NCBI RefSeq assembly: GCF_901000735.1
Contig: NC_081544.1
Location: 9,053,608 to 9,117,607 of the forward strand
Length of the DNA: 64,000 nt
From: Corylus avellana
Taxonomy: Eukaryota > Streptophyta > Magnoliopsida > Fagales > Betulaceae
Direction of reading: 5' to 3'
Shown: piece by piece, positions 24,656 to 37,500 of the stretch
Position numbering within the stretch: the first letter of the stretch is position 1
Layout: every line of letters begins with the position of its first letter
Translations under genes and position numbers: made by a program
The notes under the pieces: model-generated
What the model saw: only the letters and a program-made list of their open reading frames with translations
What the model was told of the DNA's origin: nothing
Database searches by the model: none

Positions 24656-25370
24656 CCATTTGTTGGTATAAGATTAGAGAGAAAGAATACGAACACCATG
24701 CTTAAAGTACTGTTTCTTTTTTTTAATTGGGACCTGACAAAAACTAAATATCCAACAAGACCAACTAACAACACTAAAGTTCCGCTATTTTCTAGGGATC
24801 TAAACAAAGAACACACAGAACTAGCTAATGTCAGTTAAGTTAAATTTAAAATGGCCTACTTAACCACTTGAAGTAAATTTATCAACTTAAAAACAAAAAC
24901 AAAACAAAACAAAAAAAATCAAAAAGAATCCCAAATGAATGCTCTTTTCTTTTTTCTTTTTTCTTTTTTTCCTTTGTTTTCTCAGCAGGCAAATAGGGAA
25001 TAATCAAAAGGAACAGAAAACCCACAAACAAACTGGGATACATAAAAGTAAGGCTTGGATCAACGAAATGAAACAGAAAGATATACCAGGAAAGAGGAAA
25101 CCCTGAAAATGAAATAAATAGAAACATCGGTGCGTTTGCTTACCTTCATGGAGAAGAGAAGCAGAGTGCAGAATTAGATGAAGCGGTGATTGGAGGCTCT
25201 TGTGTACTGAAAAGGAGAGTTTTGATGGAAAGAGAAAGCTGCAAATTTGCGTGCGCGCGCGTGTAAGAGAGAGAGAGAGAGAGAGGAAAGTTTCACGTGA
25301 GAATGACAACCGTCGATATAAATAACTCTGTTGGTCTCGCGCGTCCCCATTAACTACCACGTGGTTCCAA
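24151..25370 (-). promoter_or_regulatory. Spliced 5' leader and core promoter of the kinase gene
   Basis: A leader exon ending at 25144 shows a strong donor (ATGAAG then GTAAGC). An acceptor (AAATTGCAG) at about 24340 leads into the coding exon, and a possible short exon starts at 24512 after TTTTCAG. Upstream, a TATTTATA box lies near 25316-25325. G-box CACGTG motifs are at 25294-25299 and 25358-25363. A GA/CT dinucleotide run at about 25266-25285 falls in the predicted leader. G-boxes bind bZIP and bHLH factors, but use here is inference. The transcription start and the number of leader exons are not certain. Confidence 0.5.
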
Positions 25371-25477
25371 ACACAGTAGAGTGCATGACTTGCCGGTACT
25401 GCCAGAGAACCTACATTCTGTTTCAAAAAAGGAAATGCCCATAATAGAGGACACATTCTCGACTTTATATATTTTAG

Positions 25478-26240
25478 GGATAATTATGGGTAAAGTCTTA
25501 AGTATTACTTAAACTACCACTTAAGTGATAAAGTCTTCTTAAACTTTTAATTATAATAATTTTTTTCTTCAAACTATCAAAACATTGTCAATGTTCTCCA
25601 CAATGACAAAACTACCCTTAGTAAAATAATAAAAAAAAAAAAACTAAAACTAAAACTTGTACAAAAAACCTAAATCTAAAAAAAAAACAAAGCGCGGAAA
25701 ATTTAAAATAAAAAAAAAATTCCTTTGTATAAGAAAAAGATTAAAAAATTTCGATTTCTTTTGTTATAAAAAATGAAAATTTTTGTTTTATAACTTTTTA
25801 AAATAAAAATTTCTATTTTAAAAAAATTTTCTTTATCTAAAACAAATTGTTTTTTTTTAAAAAATGTTTCTTTTAAATAAAAATTTTGGTTAAAAAAAAT
25901 ATTCGTTTAAAAAAATTCGTTTTAAAAAAAGTTAAAAATTTTCGTATAAAAAATAAATTTTTTAAATATCTTTATTTTTAAATTAAAATTTTCGTTTTTT
26001 TAGATTTTTAAATTTTATTTTATTTTTTTAAAAAAAAATTAATTAATTTTTTTAATTTATAGAGGTATTTCTGTCTTATTGAGAAATACATTGGGGCATT
26101 TTTATCTTTTTGCTTGCCTTAGGAGGACATTGACAATGTTTTGGTAATTTAAGGGGGACATTTTCACAATTGAAAGTTTGAGAGAGAGGTCAATTGGGTG
26201 ATAGTTTAAGAGAGGTATGTGGACTTTACCCAATAATTAT
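25478..26240. mobile_element. Probable inverted-repeat MITE upstream of the kinase gene
   Basis: The left end TAATTATGGGTAAAGTC is mirrored by the right end GACTTTACCCAATAATTA. The adjacent arms (TTAAACTACCACTTAAGTG and GGGTGATAGTTTAAGAG) are also inverted. The middle is extremely AT-rich. The target duplication is unclear. Confidence 0.6.
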
Positions 26241-27853
26241 ATAAAACCAATAATTTGTATAATTCTTCTAAATTTTTAAGGGAAAATTCATAACACAATA
26301 AAAAAATATATATTATTTTAAGGTCAGGTACTAACCGTCTACCGCAAGGACGGAACTAGGAATTTATATTGAACAGAGCCAAAGTGTGAAGGAGAAATAT
26401 ATAAAACAAGGAACCCAAAAATAGATGAAAAATATATTAAGATTAAAGATTAAATCAACATATAAAAAATAAAATTAGTATTTATTGATGATTAAGAAAA
26501 TATAAGCAAAATAAAAAATAGAAGATAATTGTTTTCTTAAAAAATTAGTATTTTTTGTAGTATATTTAATACAAATTCCAAACCTGGCCTACACCGGTCT
26601 TTATATATATATATGTCCATCTCTAGGTAAACTTGGACGGCATATTCACGAAAGAATCTATTTAGAATAATAAAAAACTCAAGCAACTAATTTTCAAAAT
26701 TAAAATGTTGGTGAGTGATTTTAAATCACACGTTTACTCAGGATTTTATAATACATTTACACTCTTTTTTTTTTAGTTTTTAGTTTTATTTCTATAATTT
26801 AAAAGATTATTTTAAAAAAAAATTTATAAAAAAGTACTTTTGTCATGGGAGAGGGACATTGACATTTTTTAATTGTTTAACGGTAAAATTTGACACAGTT
26901 GGTAATTTGAAAAAAAAATGACAATGGTATAATAATTTTAGGAGTTTGTGTTATTTTTCCTAGTATTTTTTATTCAAAAAATGCAGACGGGAAGAAACCA
27001 ACTGTAACTATTCTACCTAGAGGTAACCATAATAGCACTTACTTATTGGGAACTACATGTGCTTCCTTAAGTCTAACTGAACCATAACATGATTCAATTC
27101 CATTAGGACATCAGTAAAATTAAATGCGGCTAACATTAATACGATTAAAGATTCCTATTTCATGAATCGAACTCTCACCCTAAGATACACCCAACCACTT
27201 TCATAAATTTCACACCAGCTAAACCAAAGCATAATTTGAATTTGGCCAATAGACCTTATAAAACTACATAATACAAGTAAATATTAGAATGGAAATTAGG
27301 TATGAAGCCTCGTCTTACAGGGCTACAATACATGACAATAACCTAAAAGGCTTCCATATTTATTGTGAATATTTCTGGACTATCATATAATAGTTTCAGA
27401 AAGTTCTGCATAACAAGTGTATTTGTTTTTTTTTTTTTTTTGAAGTGACGAAAATTGACCATTCCAGACATAGTCAACCAAGGTCTTCATCGAAGAAATT
27501 CTGTCTCCTTTCCTTGGGTTGAACCTGGCTCAAAATTGCAAAACCACAAGTTTTGTACCCATTTTTGACACTAGCAGTGAAGATTAAATCAGCAGCTGGG
27601 AAAGCATCTTAGATCATAGACATTGGGAAGGAAATAAACGCAAGTCTGATATTCAAGAAACCCTGAATTTTACATTTCTAGAGTATGGACACAAAAAGCG
27701 AAACAGCAGCAATACCAGAATGCTGAAAGTTGGATGAGGCAATTCAGTCATGCAGCAAGCCTCAAAGAAATGCAAGTGCACTTATTTCCTCTCCAAGATG
27801 TCCAAACACTGATCCCTCAAATATTGTTTGCAGATAAGACCAAACTCTAGCTA
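26241..27853. other. Intergenic DNA and 3' flank of the PPR gene
   Basis: No coding frame of quality is present. The segment nearest 27853, from about 27470, is less AT-rich and is likely 3' UTR of the minus-strand PPR gene; a TTTATT (AATAAA on the minus strand) near 27359 is a possible poly(A) signal. Confidence 0.4.
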
Positions 27854-30800
27854 CTATTTTGATAGACTTGCAGGGTCGCAGTTCTTCTGAATCAGCAGGA
27901 TGTGAAAACTGTGGGCCTTCTCAGTCAATCCAACATCCGCAAAAGCATCTACAAGCCTACTACAAGCAGAAACATCAAAATCTGTTGTGGTTGATTGCTT
28001 CCACTGATCAATAACTTCTTCTACTTCTTTCAAATGCCCAAGCATCAGATATGAAGAGAGAATGCAAATATAGTTTCTGCTTGACATTTTTTGTTTAGCC
28101 ATTCTCAAGCATTTCCATATCTGATCAATTCTGTCTTTGTTTCCTAAACCAGCATACAGAATAATAAGGAAATCGTACGTTATCAATTCTCTTTGTGTGG
28201 TACCTTTGTCAGCTTCAACTAGAGAGTTAGACTCTGCATTTACAAGATGACCTGCAGTAACATATATATTGGTGAGGTTAATGTATCTCACCCAATCTTC
28301 ATTACAAACTGAATCATGCCCCATTTCCGCTAGAATCCTTCTAACTTCATTGATGTTTAATGTTGCAGCACATGAACTTATCCATAGATTATAAGTGAAG
28401 ATATCTGGTACAACCTTCTGTCGTTTAAGTTCTTCGATAACTAATGGGACCTTCTCAACATGCCCGACTGACATGTATAAAGTCATCATCTCATTATGTG
28501 TAAGGGCATTTAAGGGCAGATTTGAGTCCTTCATCCTCTCATAAAGTTTCTCAGCCTTTTCAATCAATTTTGCCCCAGCATAAGAGTGGAGGAGAGCAGT
28601 GCATGTTTCAATTGTTTTTGCAGACACAGGTAGGTCTTCAAAGTAGCGTTCTGCAGCATCAATGCCGAAAACTTTTGTCATCAAGTCAATGCGGACAGCA
28701 TAGTCAGAGTCTGATAATTCATATTCTTCATGAGTAACCATCCATTCTGTTATCTGCAAACTTGTATCAATTATACAACAGGATTTAAAATTATGTATTA
28801 AAGCAGGGACATGGTAGAAAGGCTTAAAACTTTCATAGCAGATGTTCTGGAACTCTTTCCCAGCTAATTCTATCTGTTGACAGCCACTAATCATGTAGCA
28901 AATACTTACTGAAAAAAAACAGTTAAACAGATGCACTGTCATCAATCTGGTATAAGATTAAGTTATACTCTTAGCAACCAAACCAAGCATAAGTAATCTT
29001 GATAATGTGTGTGTGTGAGAGAGAGAGAGAGAGAGCAAACGTTCACCTGAACAAATGGGTAAATATTTTAGATGCCAGAACAAATTTACCTCCAACCAAT
29101 CATATGTACTAGCATATAGACATCTGGGTGATCAAGATAATTTGACTCATGATTTGTCAAAAATATGAAAAAGGGAAAGGAAAAAAAAATGGAGCAGAGA
29201 TTTCTTAATATCAAGACAGTTTTAGCAAACATATCCTCTTTAATGCGCCATAAGATATCCCATAATACAAGCAATTAATGGTTGATCTTGCTCATGCCAC
29301 CAACTTTCCAGATCTTCACCATCAAAGAAAAAACCCTTATTGCGAGCCATAAACATGTTGTCAATCTTTTCAACTGCAAATGGTGGATAAGTTTTTGGAG
29401 TGAGAACAAAGACTTCTCCATTTGTTCAGGGAAAAATCAACAAGAAAGAGAGAGAAGGAACCCAAAGCAAAATAAATATATAGAGAGGAATTTTTGTAAA
29501 ACCTCCACCTTTCAATTAATAGATGAGCTTCTATACTAGTATGCACAAATGCACAATGGTGGAGCCAGCATTTTTCTCTTGGGGGATGCGACCCACTAAT
29601 AAAATAATACCTTTTTTTGTCAATAAATTGTATTACCTCATGCAACTGATCTAACCTATCTTCCTATAACTAGAAAAAAGTTTTTGCTAAAATGAGGTGA
29701 AAAAATACGAACTTACTTAGATGTAAGAATTTTTTCTTTGATAAATAACTAAACAAATAACCGATTCTCTGTTTTATTTTGCTAAAAAAAAACACGAGAA
29801 CAAGATACTGGAAAAAGATCCCAAAACCATTGCATCAACAATAAATATACTGTGCTTAAAAAATAACCAACATCACGTTGCTCACGAAAAAAAATAAAAA
29901 ATCAACATCATGAACAAGACTTGGCATTTGCTTTCACCTAATCACCTGCTTACACCCAAACAATAAAACACTAAATAATTGAACAAGTAATTGGAAAAAG
30001 AAAAAAAACAAAACAAAACCATTGAATCAACAATAAACATAATGTGCCTAAAAAACGAACAAGATGTGACATTTGCTTTCACCTAATCACCTGCCTACAC
30101 CCAAACAATAAAGTACCTACACATTCAGTGTATTGTAACCACTTCAGGAACTCATGTTTTGCCATAGCTAACCGTATCTTTTCTTAAGCTTTTTCCATAA
30201 CCAGAGGTAATCTCTTTGTTCATTTTTCGTGAACTAGGGCTTTGCTTTCTAAAAGATTTCCTTTTTGTGTCTGAAAAAGATGAGAACATTTCTTCTTTAG
30301 AGCATGCTTTGCTTATTCATAAATATTTCATAAGCACATGTTTATTCATGTATAAGATAAAGTTATGATGCCGCTACTAGTTCTGAAAATTCAGTTACTC
30401 GTATACTGCACTAACAAGAATTCTTCAAATCAAATTATACTCATCGAGCTTATAGGTAATATTACTTCTGGGCAGCACCAATTGTTAGGTGATTAATAAT
30501 AAAATTCCACACTCTCCGATCTCATCCTCTGTTTCCTTTTACGTATTTCTTGATAATGAGTTAGATTTTGATCCAAACATAGTTAACTAAACTGTATATA
30601 TATGTAGAAGCGAAACTAAGATTTTGATCTAAACATATAAAAAACATATCCAGCAAAACTGTACATATCTTGAAGGTAGAGTGTAAAGAGAAATAGCAAA
30701 AGCCTAACAAATGTGCCTACAAACGAGCACCCATCAAAGAAATCTCAATATAATACCAATTCTTATTAATTGTAAGCTAAGCAGTTGTTAATTTTCATAT

Positions 30801-31645
30801 AAAAGAATCCATCTATCGACTAAGTTATTGAAGTACAATGCGTTGCTAAAAAGCCTAAAATCACCAGAATTGCACGGAAATCATACTAGTAACTCAGCAG
30901 TACTTCTACAGCTAAATACATTTAACTGCCTTCTTTCAACGCTCTAAAGCTTGCCGGCCAAGCAAGAAAAAAAATCGTTCGATTCATTAAATTTTCACCA
31001 TTTTTCTCAGCAACCAAACACCTCATAGAAAATTATCTGAGGGAGAGAGAGAATCGAACCTCGAGAGCGTGCTTGTAACGCTGGGACTTCCTGAGCTCCT
31101 TCGAGATTTGACGGAGCTCGGAGATCGTAATCTGATTGCCTTCGCCGACCCATCTGTCAAGAATATTGGTGGCGCTCCGCTTGGGGAGTCTGAGCCTGAA
31201 TATTCTGCTTCTGAGGTCGTCGTTTTCCTGAGAATTCAAAGACTCTTCGAGAAACTCACTTGTCTGAGTTTTCGAAGAGAGAAATCTAGAAAGAAAGCTG
31301 GTCCTATTGAAGAGCGAGAGTGACTGAGAATTGCCGTTAATGAAGCCACCACCATTGCTGCCATTTCTAGGGTTCGCCGACAAAGGTTAGTTTACTGGGC
31401 CACAAAGAGAAATCAAACCCGTTTGGCTGCGGAGAAAACGCAAGAGAGCGAAAGATTTTCCTTTTTTTGTTCTGTTTTTTTTTTTTTTTTCTTTCTTTTT
31501 TGAGCTATTTGAAACTGTAATCATGAAAAGTTTCACAATTTTCCTCTTTCGTTTTCTCGGGAACCAAACGGAGAAATGGAAAGTAGAATGATGAATCCCG
31601 GTGAGCTTACCTTATGAAAGTGAGGAATAGTAAGCGAGAGACCAT
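27854..31645 (-). CDS. P-class pentatricopeptide repeat protein, probably mitochondrial
   Basis: The best model has three exons: 31645-31611 (35 nt), 31366-31060 and 28753-27854, giving 413 residues. The main exons carry the conserved opening of this subfamily (N-I-L-D-R-W-V-G-E-G, then ELRK...HALE and EWM), followed by tandem P-type repeats of about 35 residues ending in D-P-A-S-L-S-K. There is no E, DYW or SMR extension. Such proteins bind organelle RNA and act in processing, stability or translation. Exon 2 has no in-frame ATG, and an in-frame TAA lies just upstream of it. The tiny exon 1 supplies ATG, ends at a consensus donor (AAG|GTAAGC), and joins in frame at CCTAG. Its peptide MVSRLLFLTFIR is basic and hydrophobic, as expected for a mitochondrial presequence. 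Intron 2 is 2.3 kb. Confidence 0.8.
29808..30112. repeat. Imperfect ~190-bp tandem duplication in PPR intron 2
   Basis: Blocks such as CAACAATAAATATACTGTGC (near 29838) and TTTGCTTTCACCTAATCACC (near 29930) recur about 190 bp and 140 bp further on, with small differences and indels. Confidence 0.7.
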
Positions 31646-31937
31646 GGCCGCGCTGTTTGGTTACATCTCGTTTCTCTTTCCTAGGGCTCTTATGTAAGGC
31701 TCTAAGAAAATCTCTTTCTTACCGTTGAAAAGTGATTTCAAAGCTATTGTTTGTTTAGCATCCAATCGAATTACTTTTCTGAGCAGTTGGGAATTGGGAT
31801 TGCTTTGGGAAATAAAATTTTTAGCAAAAATATTTTTTTAATAAAAGTTTTATTTTTAAGTTTTAGATAAAAGTACGTTTTGAATTTTTTTTTTTACTAG
31901 TTAAAAGTATTTTTAATTATTTTTATCAAACGAATAT
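31646..31937. promoter_or_regulatory. Putative promoter region of the PPR gene
   Basis: Short upstream region between the proposed PPR start codon and the left edge of a copia element. No clear TATA box is seen on the minus strand. The copia insertion limits how far the native promoter can extend. Confidence 0.35.
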
Positions 31938-32176
31938 AAACTAGTTTTTCAAGAACTATGTATGATTTTTCTATATTATTGTGTGATTTATATACAACTC
32001 AATACTCTATTTTATAGGCATAGAATCATAATGAGGGGTTAAGGAATATGAAACAAAATGGTTAATCAATCTATTACATGGATGTTATAGGAATTCTAAA
32101 GATAACATGAATGTGTAGAATTCCAAAAGATGGAATTAAATGGTCATCCACCAAATACATGAATGCATTCATAACA
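31938..32176 (-). repeat. 3' LTR of the copia element, truncated
   Basis: It matches the right LTR from CTAGTTxTTCAAGAACTATG through GCATTCATAACA. The left edge adjoins unrelated DNA, and the first ~65 bp of the right LTR have no counterpart here. Confidence 0.8.
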
Positions 32177-32739
32177 CTCCCCCTTGGATAACCATACACT
32201 AAGAATATGCCTTGTTAAAACCTTGCCAAAGAAAACCCAGTGGGAAAAAACCTGTGGCAAAGGAAAAAGAGTACAATATTCTTGTGTGTCTTCGTATGCT
32301 TTAGGATTGCCTCATTAAAACCTTGCAAAGGAAAACCCAGTGAAAAAAACCTTAGCGAAGGAAAAAGAGTACAATCAGCATAATCATTTTACTCCCCCTC
32401 ATTAACATGAAGAGCTTCAATTGTTTATGATGAAAGATCCTTCAATCGACGCATTCCAATGTTATTCACCAACTTCTTAAATGTTGCAGTTGGTAATGCT
32501 TTAGTAAATAAATCTGTCAAATTGTCACTTGATCGTATCTGTTTAACATCAATATTACCACTCTTCTGGAGCTCATGTGTATAAAAGAACTTTGGTGAAA
32601 TGTGTTTGGTTCTATCACCCTTAATATATCCTCCTCTGATTTGTGTGATGCAAACAGCATTATCTTCATATAATATTGTCAGGTTATCTTTGATTGTGGA
32701 TAAACCACACTTTTCTCGAATGTGTTGAATTACTGATCT

Positions 32740-33850
32740 TAGCCATATGCATTCCCGACTTGCTTCATGAATTGCAATAATCTCGAAGTGATTTGAAGAA
32801 ATAACAACAAGTGTTTGCTTGACAGATTTCTATGAAATAGTAGTACTTCCACATGTAAATAGATATCTTGTTTGAGATCTACCTTTATGCGGATCAGAAA
32901 GAAAACCTGCATCTGCATATCCAACTAATTGTGAATATGAACTTCTTGAATAAAATAATCCTATGTCAGTTGTTCCACAAAGATAACGTAGAACATGTTT
33001 GACCCCATTCCAATGCCTTCAAGTTGGTGCAGAGCTGTATCTTGCTAATAAATTAACTAAAAATGTTATATCAGGTCGTGTGCAATTTGCAAGATACATC
33101 AGCGTACCAATTGCACTAAGATATGGTACTTCAGGGCCAAGAATTTCTTTGTCATCTTCTCGAGGCGAAAATGGTCTTTTTCACATTAAGTGATCGAACA
33201 ACCATTGGAGTGCTCAAAGGATGAGCTTTCTCCATGTAAAAGTGCTTCAGGACTTTTTCTGTGTATGTTGACTGATGAACAAGAATTCCATTTGGAAAAT
33301 GTTTAATCTGTAAGCCAAGACAAAATTTTGTCATTCCAAGATCTTTCATCTCAAACTCATTTTTTAAATAAGTGGCAGTTTTTATGAGCTCTTCTGAAGT
33401 CCCAACAAGATTTAAATCATCTACATAAACTGCAATAATGGCAAATCCAGATTCTGATTTCTTAATGAAAACACATTGACAAATTAGATTATTCTCAAAT
33501 CCTTCTTTCAATAGATATTCATTAAGACGATTGTACCACATGCGTTCGGATTGCTTTAACCCGTATAAAGATCTTTGTAGCTTGATAGAATAAATACTTC
33601 GAGATTTGGAATTATATGCTTCAGGCATTTTGTATCCTTCAGGGATTTTCATGTATATATCATTATCAAGTGATTCATATAAATATGTTGTAACCATATC
33701 CATTAGACGCATATCCAAACTTTCTGTAACTACCAAGCTAATCAAAAATCTAAATGTAATTGCATCCACTATAGGGGAATACGTTTCTTCATAATCAATA
33801 CCAGGTTTCTGCAGGAAACCTTGTGCAACAAGTCTTGCTTTATATCTCAC
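32740..33850 (-). pseudogene. Copia reverse transcriptase and RNase H remnant
   Basis: The opening RYKARLVAQGF, the block SLYGLKQS and the active-site YVDD are visible, identifying a Ty1/copia RT (33850-33152). The upstream palm motif usually read as DVKTAFLxG is altered (DMVTTYLYE). RNase H fragments continue to about 32740 in shifted frames. Stops separate RT from the integrase frame, so no functional polyprotein is possible. Confidence 0.85.
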
Positions 33851-33988
33851 AATTTCATTTTTCTCATTTCGTTTTCGTACAAATACTCACTTGTATCCAA
33901 CAGGCGATACACCTTCAGGTGTTTGGACTACAGGTCCAAATACTTCACGTTTTGCTAGTGAGTTCAATTCTACCTGAATTGCTTCCTT

Positions 33989-35419
33989 CTACATTGACCA
34001 ATCATTTCTACGTCGACATTCTTCGACGGTTTGTGGTTCAATATCATCATTACTTCTGGTAATGTCAAATGCAATTTTAAATGAAAATATGTTGTCGACA
34101 ACAAATTTGTTTCTATCCAATATTTCTCCTGTACTTACATAATTTATTGAGATCTCATTATTTTCAGGTACTTGTTTCTCTTCAGGGGGTAACTCTACAG
34201 AAGATTCCTCTTCGGGGGATTCCTTTCCAGGAGAATTTTGTATAGAAAGTTTGGATAGATCAATTTTTGTTGCCTGTTTTGTGGGTAAGGCCTCTTTAGG
34301 AGCCCCGATTTCATTTCCTTGTGCTTTTCTCTTCCGGAGAATCTTATTCTTTGCACCAATAGGTCTTCCACGCTTCAGGCATGCCTTAAACTCATTTGCT
34401 GTTGTATTCATTAATTGTCCTACAGGGACTTCTATCTTCGCTGAAGTATTAGCAGCTGGAATGTGAGACTTAATTATTTTCTTGTTGTTAATAAATGCAT
34501 TCGGCAATTGATTTGCAATACTCTGCAAATGAATGATCTTCTGAACTTCTAGTTCACATTGATTTGTATGAGGATCAAAATGAGATAACGTTGAATTATT
34601 CCAAGCGATTTCTTGTCGTGCTTCTGGCAACGACTTTTCTCTCCCTACTGATGGGAATATGTTTTCATCAAAATGACAATCTTCAAAACGTGCTTTAAAA
34701 ACATCACCAGTTAAAGGCTCAAGATATCTAATGATAGAAGGAGAATCAAAACCAACATAAATTCCAAGTCTACGTTGAGGTCCCATCTTAGTGCATTGAG
34801 GTGGCGCAATTGGAACATATATAGCACAACCAAAAATACAAAATTGAAAAATATTTGGTGGTTGACCAAATGCAAGTTGCAAAGGGGAATATTTTTTGTA
34901 AGCTGTTGGTCTAATCTGAACTAATGATGCAGCGTGTAATATTGCATGTCCCCAAGCAGAAACAGGTAATTTTGTTTTCATAATCAAAGGTCGAGCAATT
35001 AATTGAAGTCGTTTAATAAACGATTTAGCTAAACCATTTTGAGTATGAGTATGAGCGACAGGATATTCAACATTAATTTCAATTGACATGCAATAATCAT
35101 AAAATGCTGGAGATGTAAATTCACCCGCATTATCCATCTGAATAGATTGAATTGGATAATCAGGTAATTGTGCTCGTAATCTAATTATTTGAGAAAGAAG
35201 TCTAGCAAATGCAACATTACGAGTAGAAAGCAAGCAAACGTGTGACCACTTAGATGATGCATCTATTAAAACCATAAAATATCTAAATGGCCCACATGGA
35301 GGGTGAATCGGCCCACATATATCCCCTTGAATCCTTTGTAAAAATGATAGAGATTCAACAATTACCTTAGAAGAGGATGATTTGATAACAAGTTTACTTT
35401 GAGAACATGCAGCGAACAT
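33989..35419 (-). pseudogene. Copia integrase core with substituted catalytic Glu
   Basis: The rve core is recognisable: GDICGPI with the first Asp, MDNAGEF with the second Asp, then QNGLAKSF where copia integrases normally have a Glu (NGLAESF or similar). The Glu-to-Lys change should abolish strand transfer. The C-terminal part with LGIYVGF and the conserved F/E-D-C-x-F-D-E block follows. Gag-pre-integrase sequence lies at 35536-35787, in a separate fragment. Confidence 0.85.
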
Positions 35420-35535
35420 GCAGCATAAGGATAATTACTTGATAAAAGAATCTTCAGGTTCTTTAAGGGATGCCCATGATAGTTCTGAATTATTCAACGC
35501 ATCATAATTGTTCTCGGATGTCCAAGACGATCATG

Positions 35536-36033
35536 TCAAAGCATAAACATCTTTGGATTAGAGCACTTCTGGTGCATCACAACATGTGATTCAATTGTTC
35601 TTATTGTTGTATAATACAACCCGGAAGAGAAAGCAGGCAGTTTTTCCAATATGAGTTTTTGGCCCGAAATTGTTAAAGTATTATAAAGATATTCATCACT
35701 ACCTTCATTAGCGGTTTCAACATGACAACCATTTAGACGAATATCCTTAAAACTGATTAAATTTCTTCTAGATTTAGAAGAATACAAAGCATCATCAATA
35801 CAAAATTTTGTTCATTTTGGCAATATGATATTCACTCTTCCAGAGCCTTCGATTAGGTTTGATGAACCTGATATTGTATTGACACTAGCTTTGTTTAATA
35901 TCAAGTATTGAAAATATTTCTTATCTCTAAGAATTGTGTGTGTTGTACAACTGTCTGCTAGACATAAATATTCACCAATCATCTTGGAATTAATCATTCC
36001 ATCAATATGACTCATACCTCTATATATAAACAA
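35536..36033 (-). pseudogene. Copia protease and gag-pre-integrase fragments
   Basis: 35812-36033 contains LADSCTTHTIL, the retropepsin active site, with Cys where Gly is usual. 35536-35787 carries the gag-pre-integrase block (RNLISFKDIRLNG, then VMHQKC). A stop or frameshift separates the two. Confidence 0.75.
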
Positions 36034-36339
36034 AATATGTATTAAAATTTCATAAATAAAAAAGAGAATAACAAAATATAATTAAATTTGACAATGTAAA
36101 CATACTGTGATTAAGACATAAAGAAAACATATTAATTGTTGTAGACATATTCATCACCAATCAGAAGATCAGTATTTGTGTTAGAGTCTACAAAGAAATC
36201 AGAAACATCAAGATGAGTGCTACCCTCTCCATTTAGAGTATCAAGAAAAATTGGAGAATCTTCAGGATTATTGTGATTAGCAAAATTCATTTCAATCCCC
36301 TTTTCTTTTATGGAGGCTTGATATAGATCTACCAGATGT

Positions 36340-37190
36340 TTAGGCGTACGACAGGTACGCGACCAATGTCCTTTCATACCACACCTGTAACATTTATCTT
36401 CATAGTTCTTTGTAGGTTTATTCTATAAAACTATGTTTTCATTTTGTTTCGCCTCAGTGTGGTTCCACTTCTGGTGGTATGGGGTATTTTTTTTGTAAGA
36501 ATTATGAATACGTTCCCCTTGACCTCTATAATTTTTTCTACCACGTCCACGTCCACGACTACGGTTTCCTTTATTAACATGAAATGAGATTTTATTTGCT
36601 TCAGGAAATAGTGTAGAACCCGTTGGACAAGATTGATGATTTTTCACTAATAGCTCGTTGTTTTGCTCAGCCACTAGAAGACAAGATATCAGTTCAGAAT
36701 ATCTTGTAAAATTACGCTCTCGATATTGCTGCTGTAGGAGCACATTCGAGGCATGAAATGTGGTATATGTTTTTTCTAACATATCCACACCAGTGACTTT
36801 TTCTCCACACAATTTTAATTGTGAACTGATTTTAAAGAGTGCAGAGTTATAGTCACTGACACTCTTAAAATCTTGCAACCTCAGGTGTATCCAATCATAG
36901 CGAGCTTTTGGGAGGATAACTGTCTTCTGGTACTCGTATCTTTCCCTTAAATTATTCCACAAGGTCAAGGGATCCTTTACTATAAGGTACTCAATTTTTA
37001 ATTCTTCATGCAGATGATGACGAAGAAAAATCATTGTTTTAGCGCGATCCTACTGGGATGCTTGATTATCTTCCTTAATAGTATTTCCAAGATTCATAGT
37101 TTTAAGATGAATCTCAGCATCAAGGATCCAAGATAAGTAATTTTTGCTAGAAACGTCAAGAGCGACAAACTCAAGTTTTGTAAGATTTAA
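36340..37190 (-). pseudogene. Copia gag with CCHC zinc knuckle
   Basis: The capsid-like region includes LWNNLRERY, the block RYDWIHLRLQDFKSV and a later basic RGRGRGRK tract. A CCHC knuckle C-Y-R-C-G-M-K-G-H-W-S-R-T-C follows at about 36360-36400. The frame is broken near 37035 and 36423. Confidence 0.8.
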
Positions 37191-37500
37191 CATTATCTAT
37201 ACAAAAATATATCAAGAATTAAATAAATAAACATTATTTAAAATTAAGTGATATTATACGCAAACCAAAAATTTTCAAATATAAATTATAAGACATTATA
37301 TTCATAGCATTAGTATGATAAAATTCTAGTTCATATAAATCTCACATGGATATGCAAATGTTAGAATGTTTATTAAAATAGATAATAAGATTACTAAACG
37401 TTAAAGAAACTTACAATGAATTGAGAATAGCTCACAGATAACTTTTGATGTTGAAGATCAAAAGAACACAATAATTGGCTAGAGCTTCATGCCGATAACG

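Noticed and set aside
25004..25456. 150-codon open frame over the kinase promoter
   Set aside because: It overlaps the leader, CT repeat and G-boxes, and its composition is biased; no homology is recognised.
31300..31365. ATG-initiated frame opening MAAMVVASLTAIL in the PPR exon
   Set aside because: It looks like a targeting peptide but is in the wrong frame and hits a stop before the conserved region; a frameshift would be needed.
31060..31383. PPR start at 31383
   Set aside because: The codon is TTG with an in-frame TAA just upstream; the spliced ATG exon at 31645 explains the N-terminus better.
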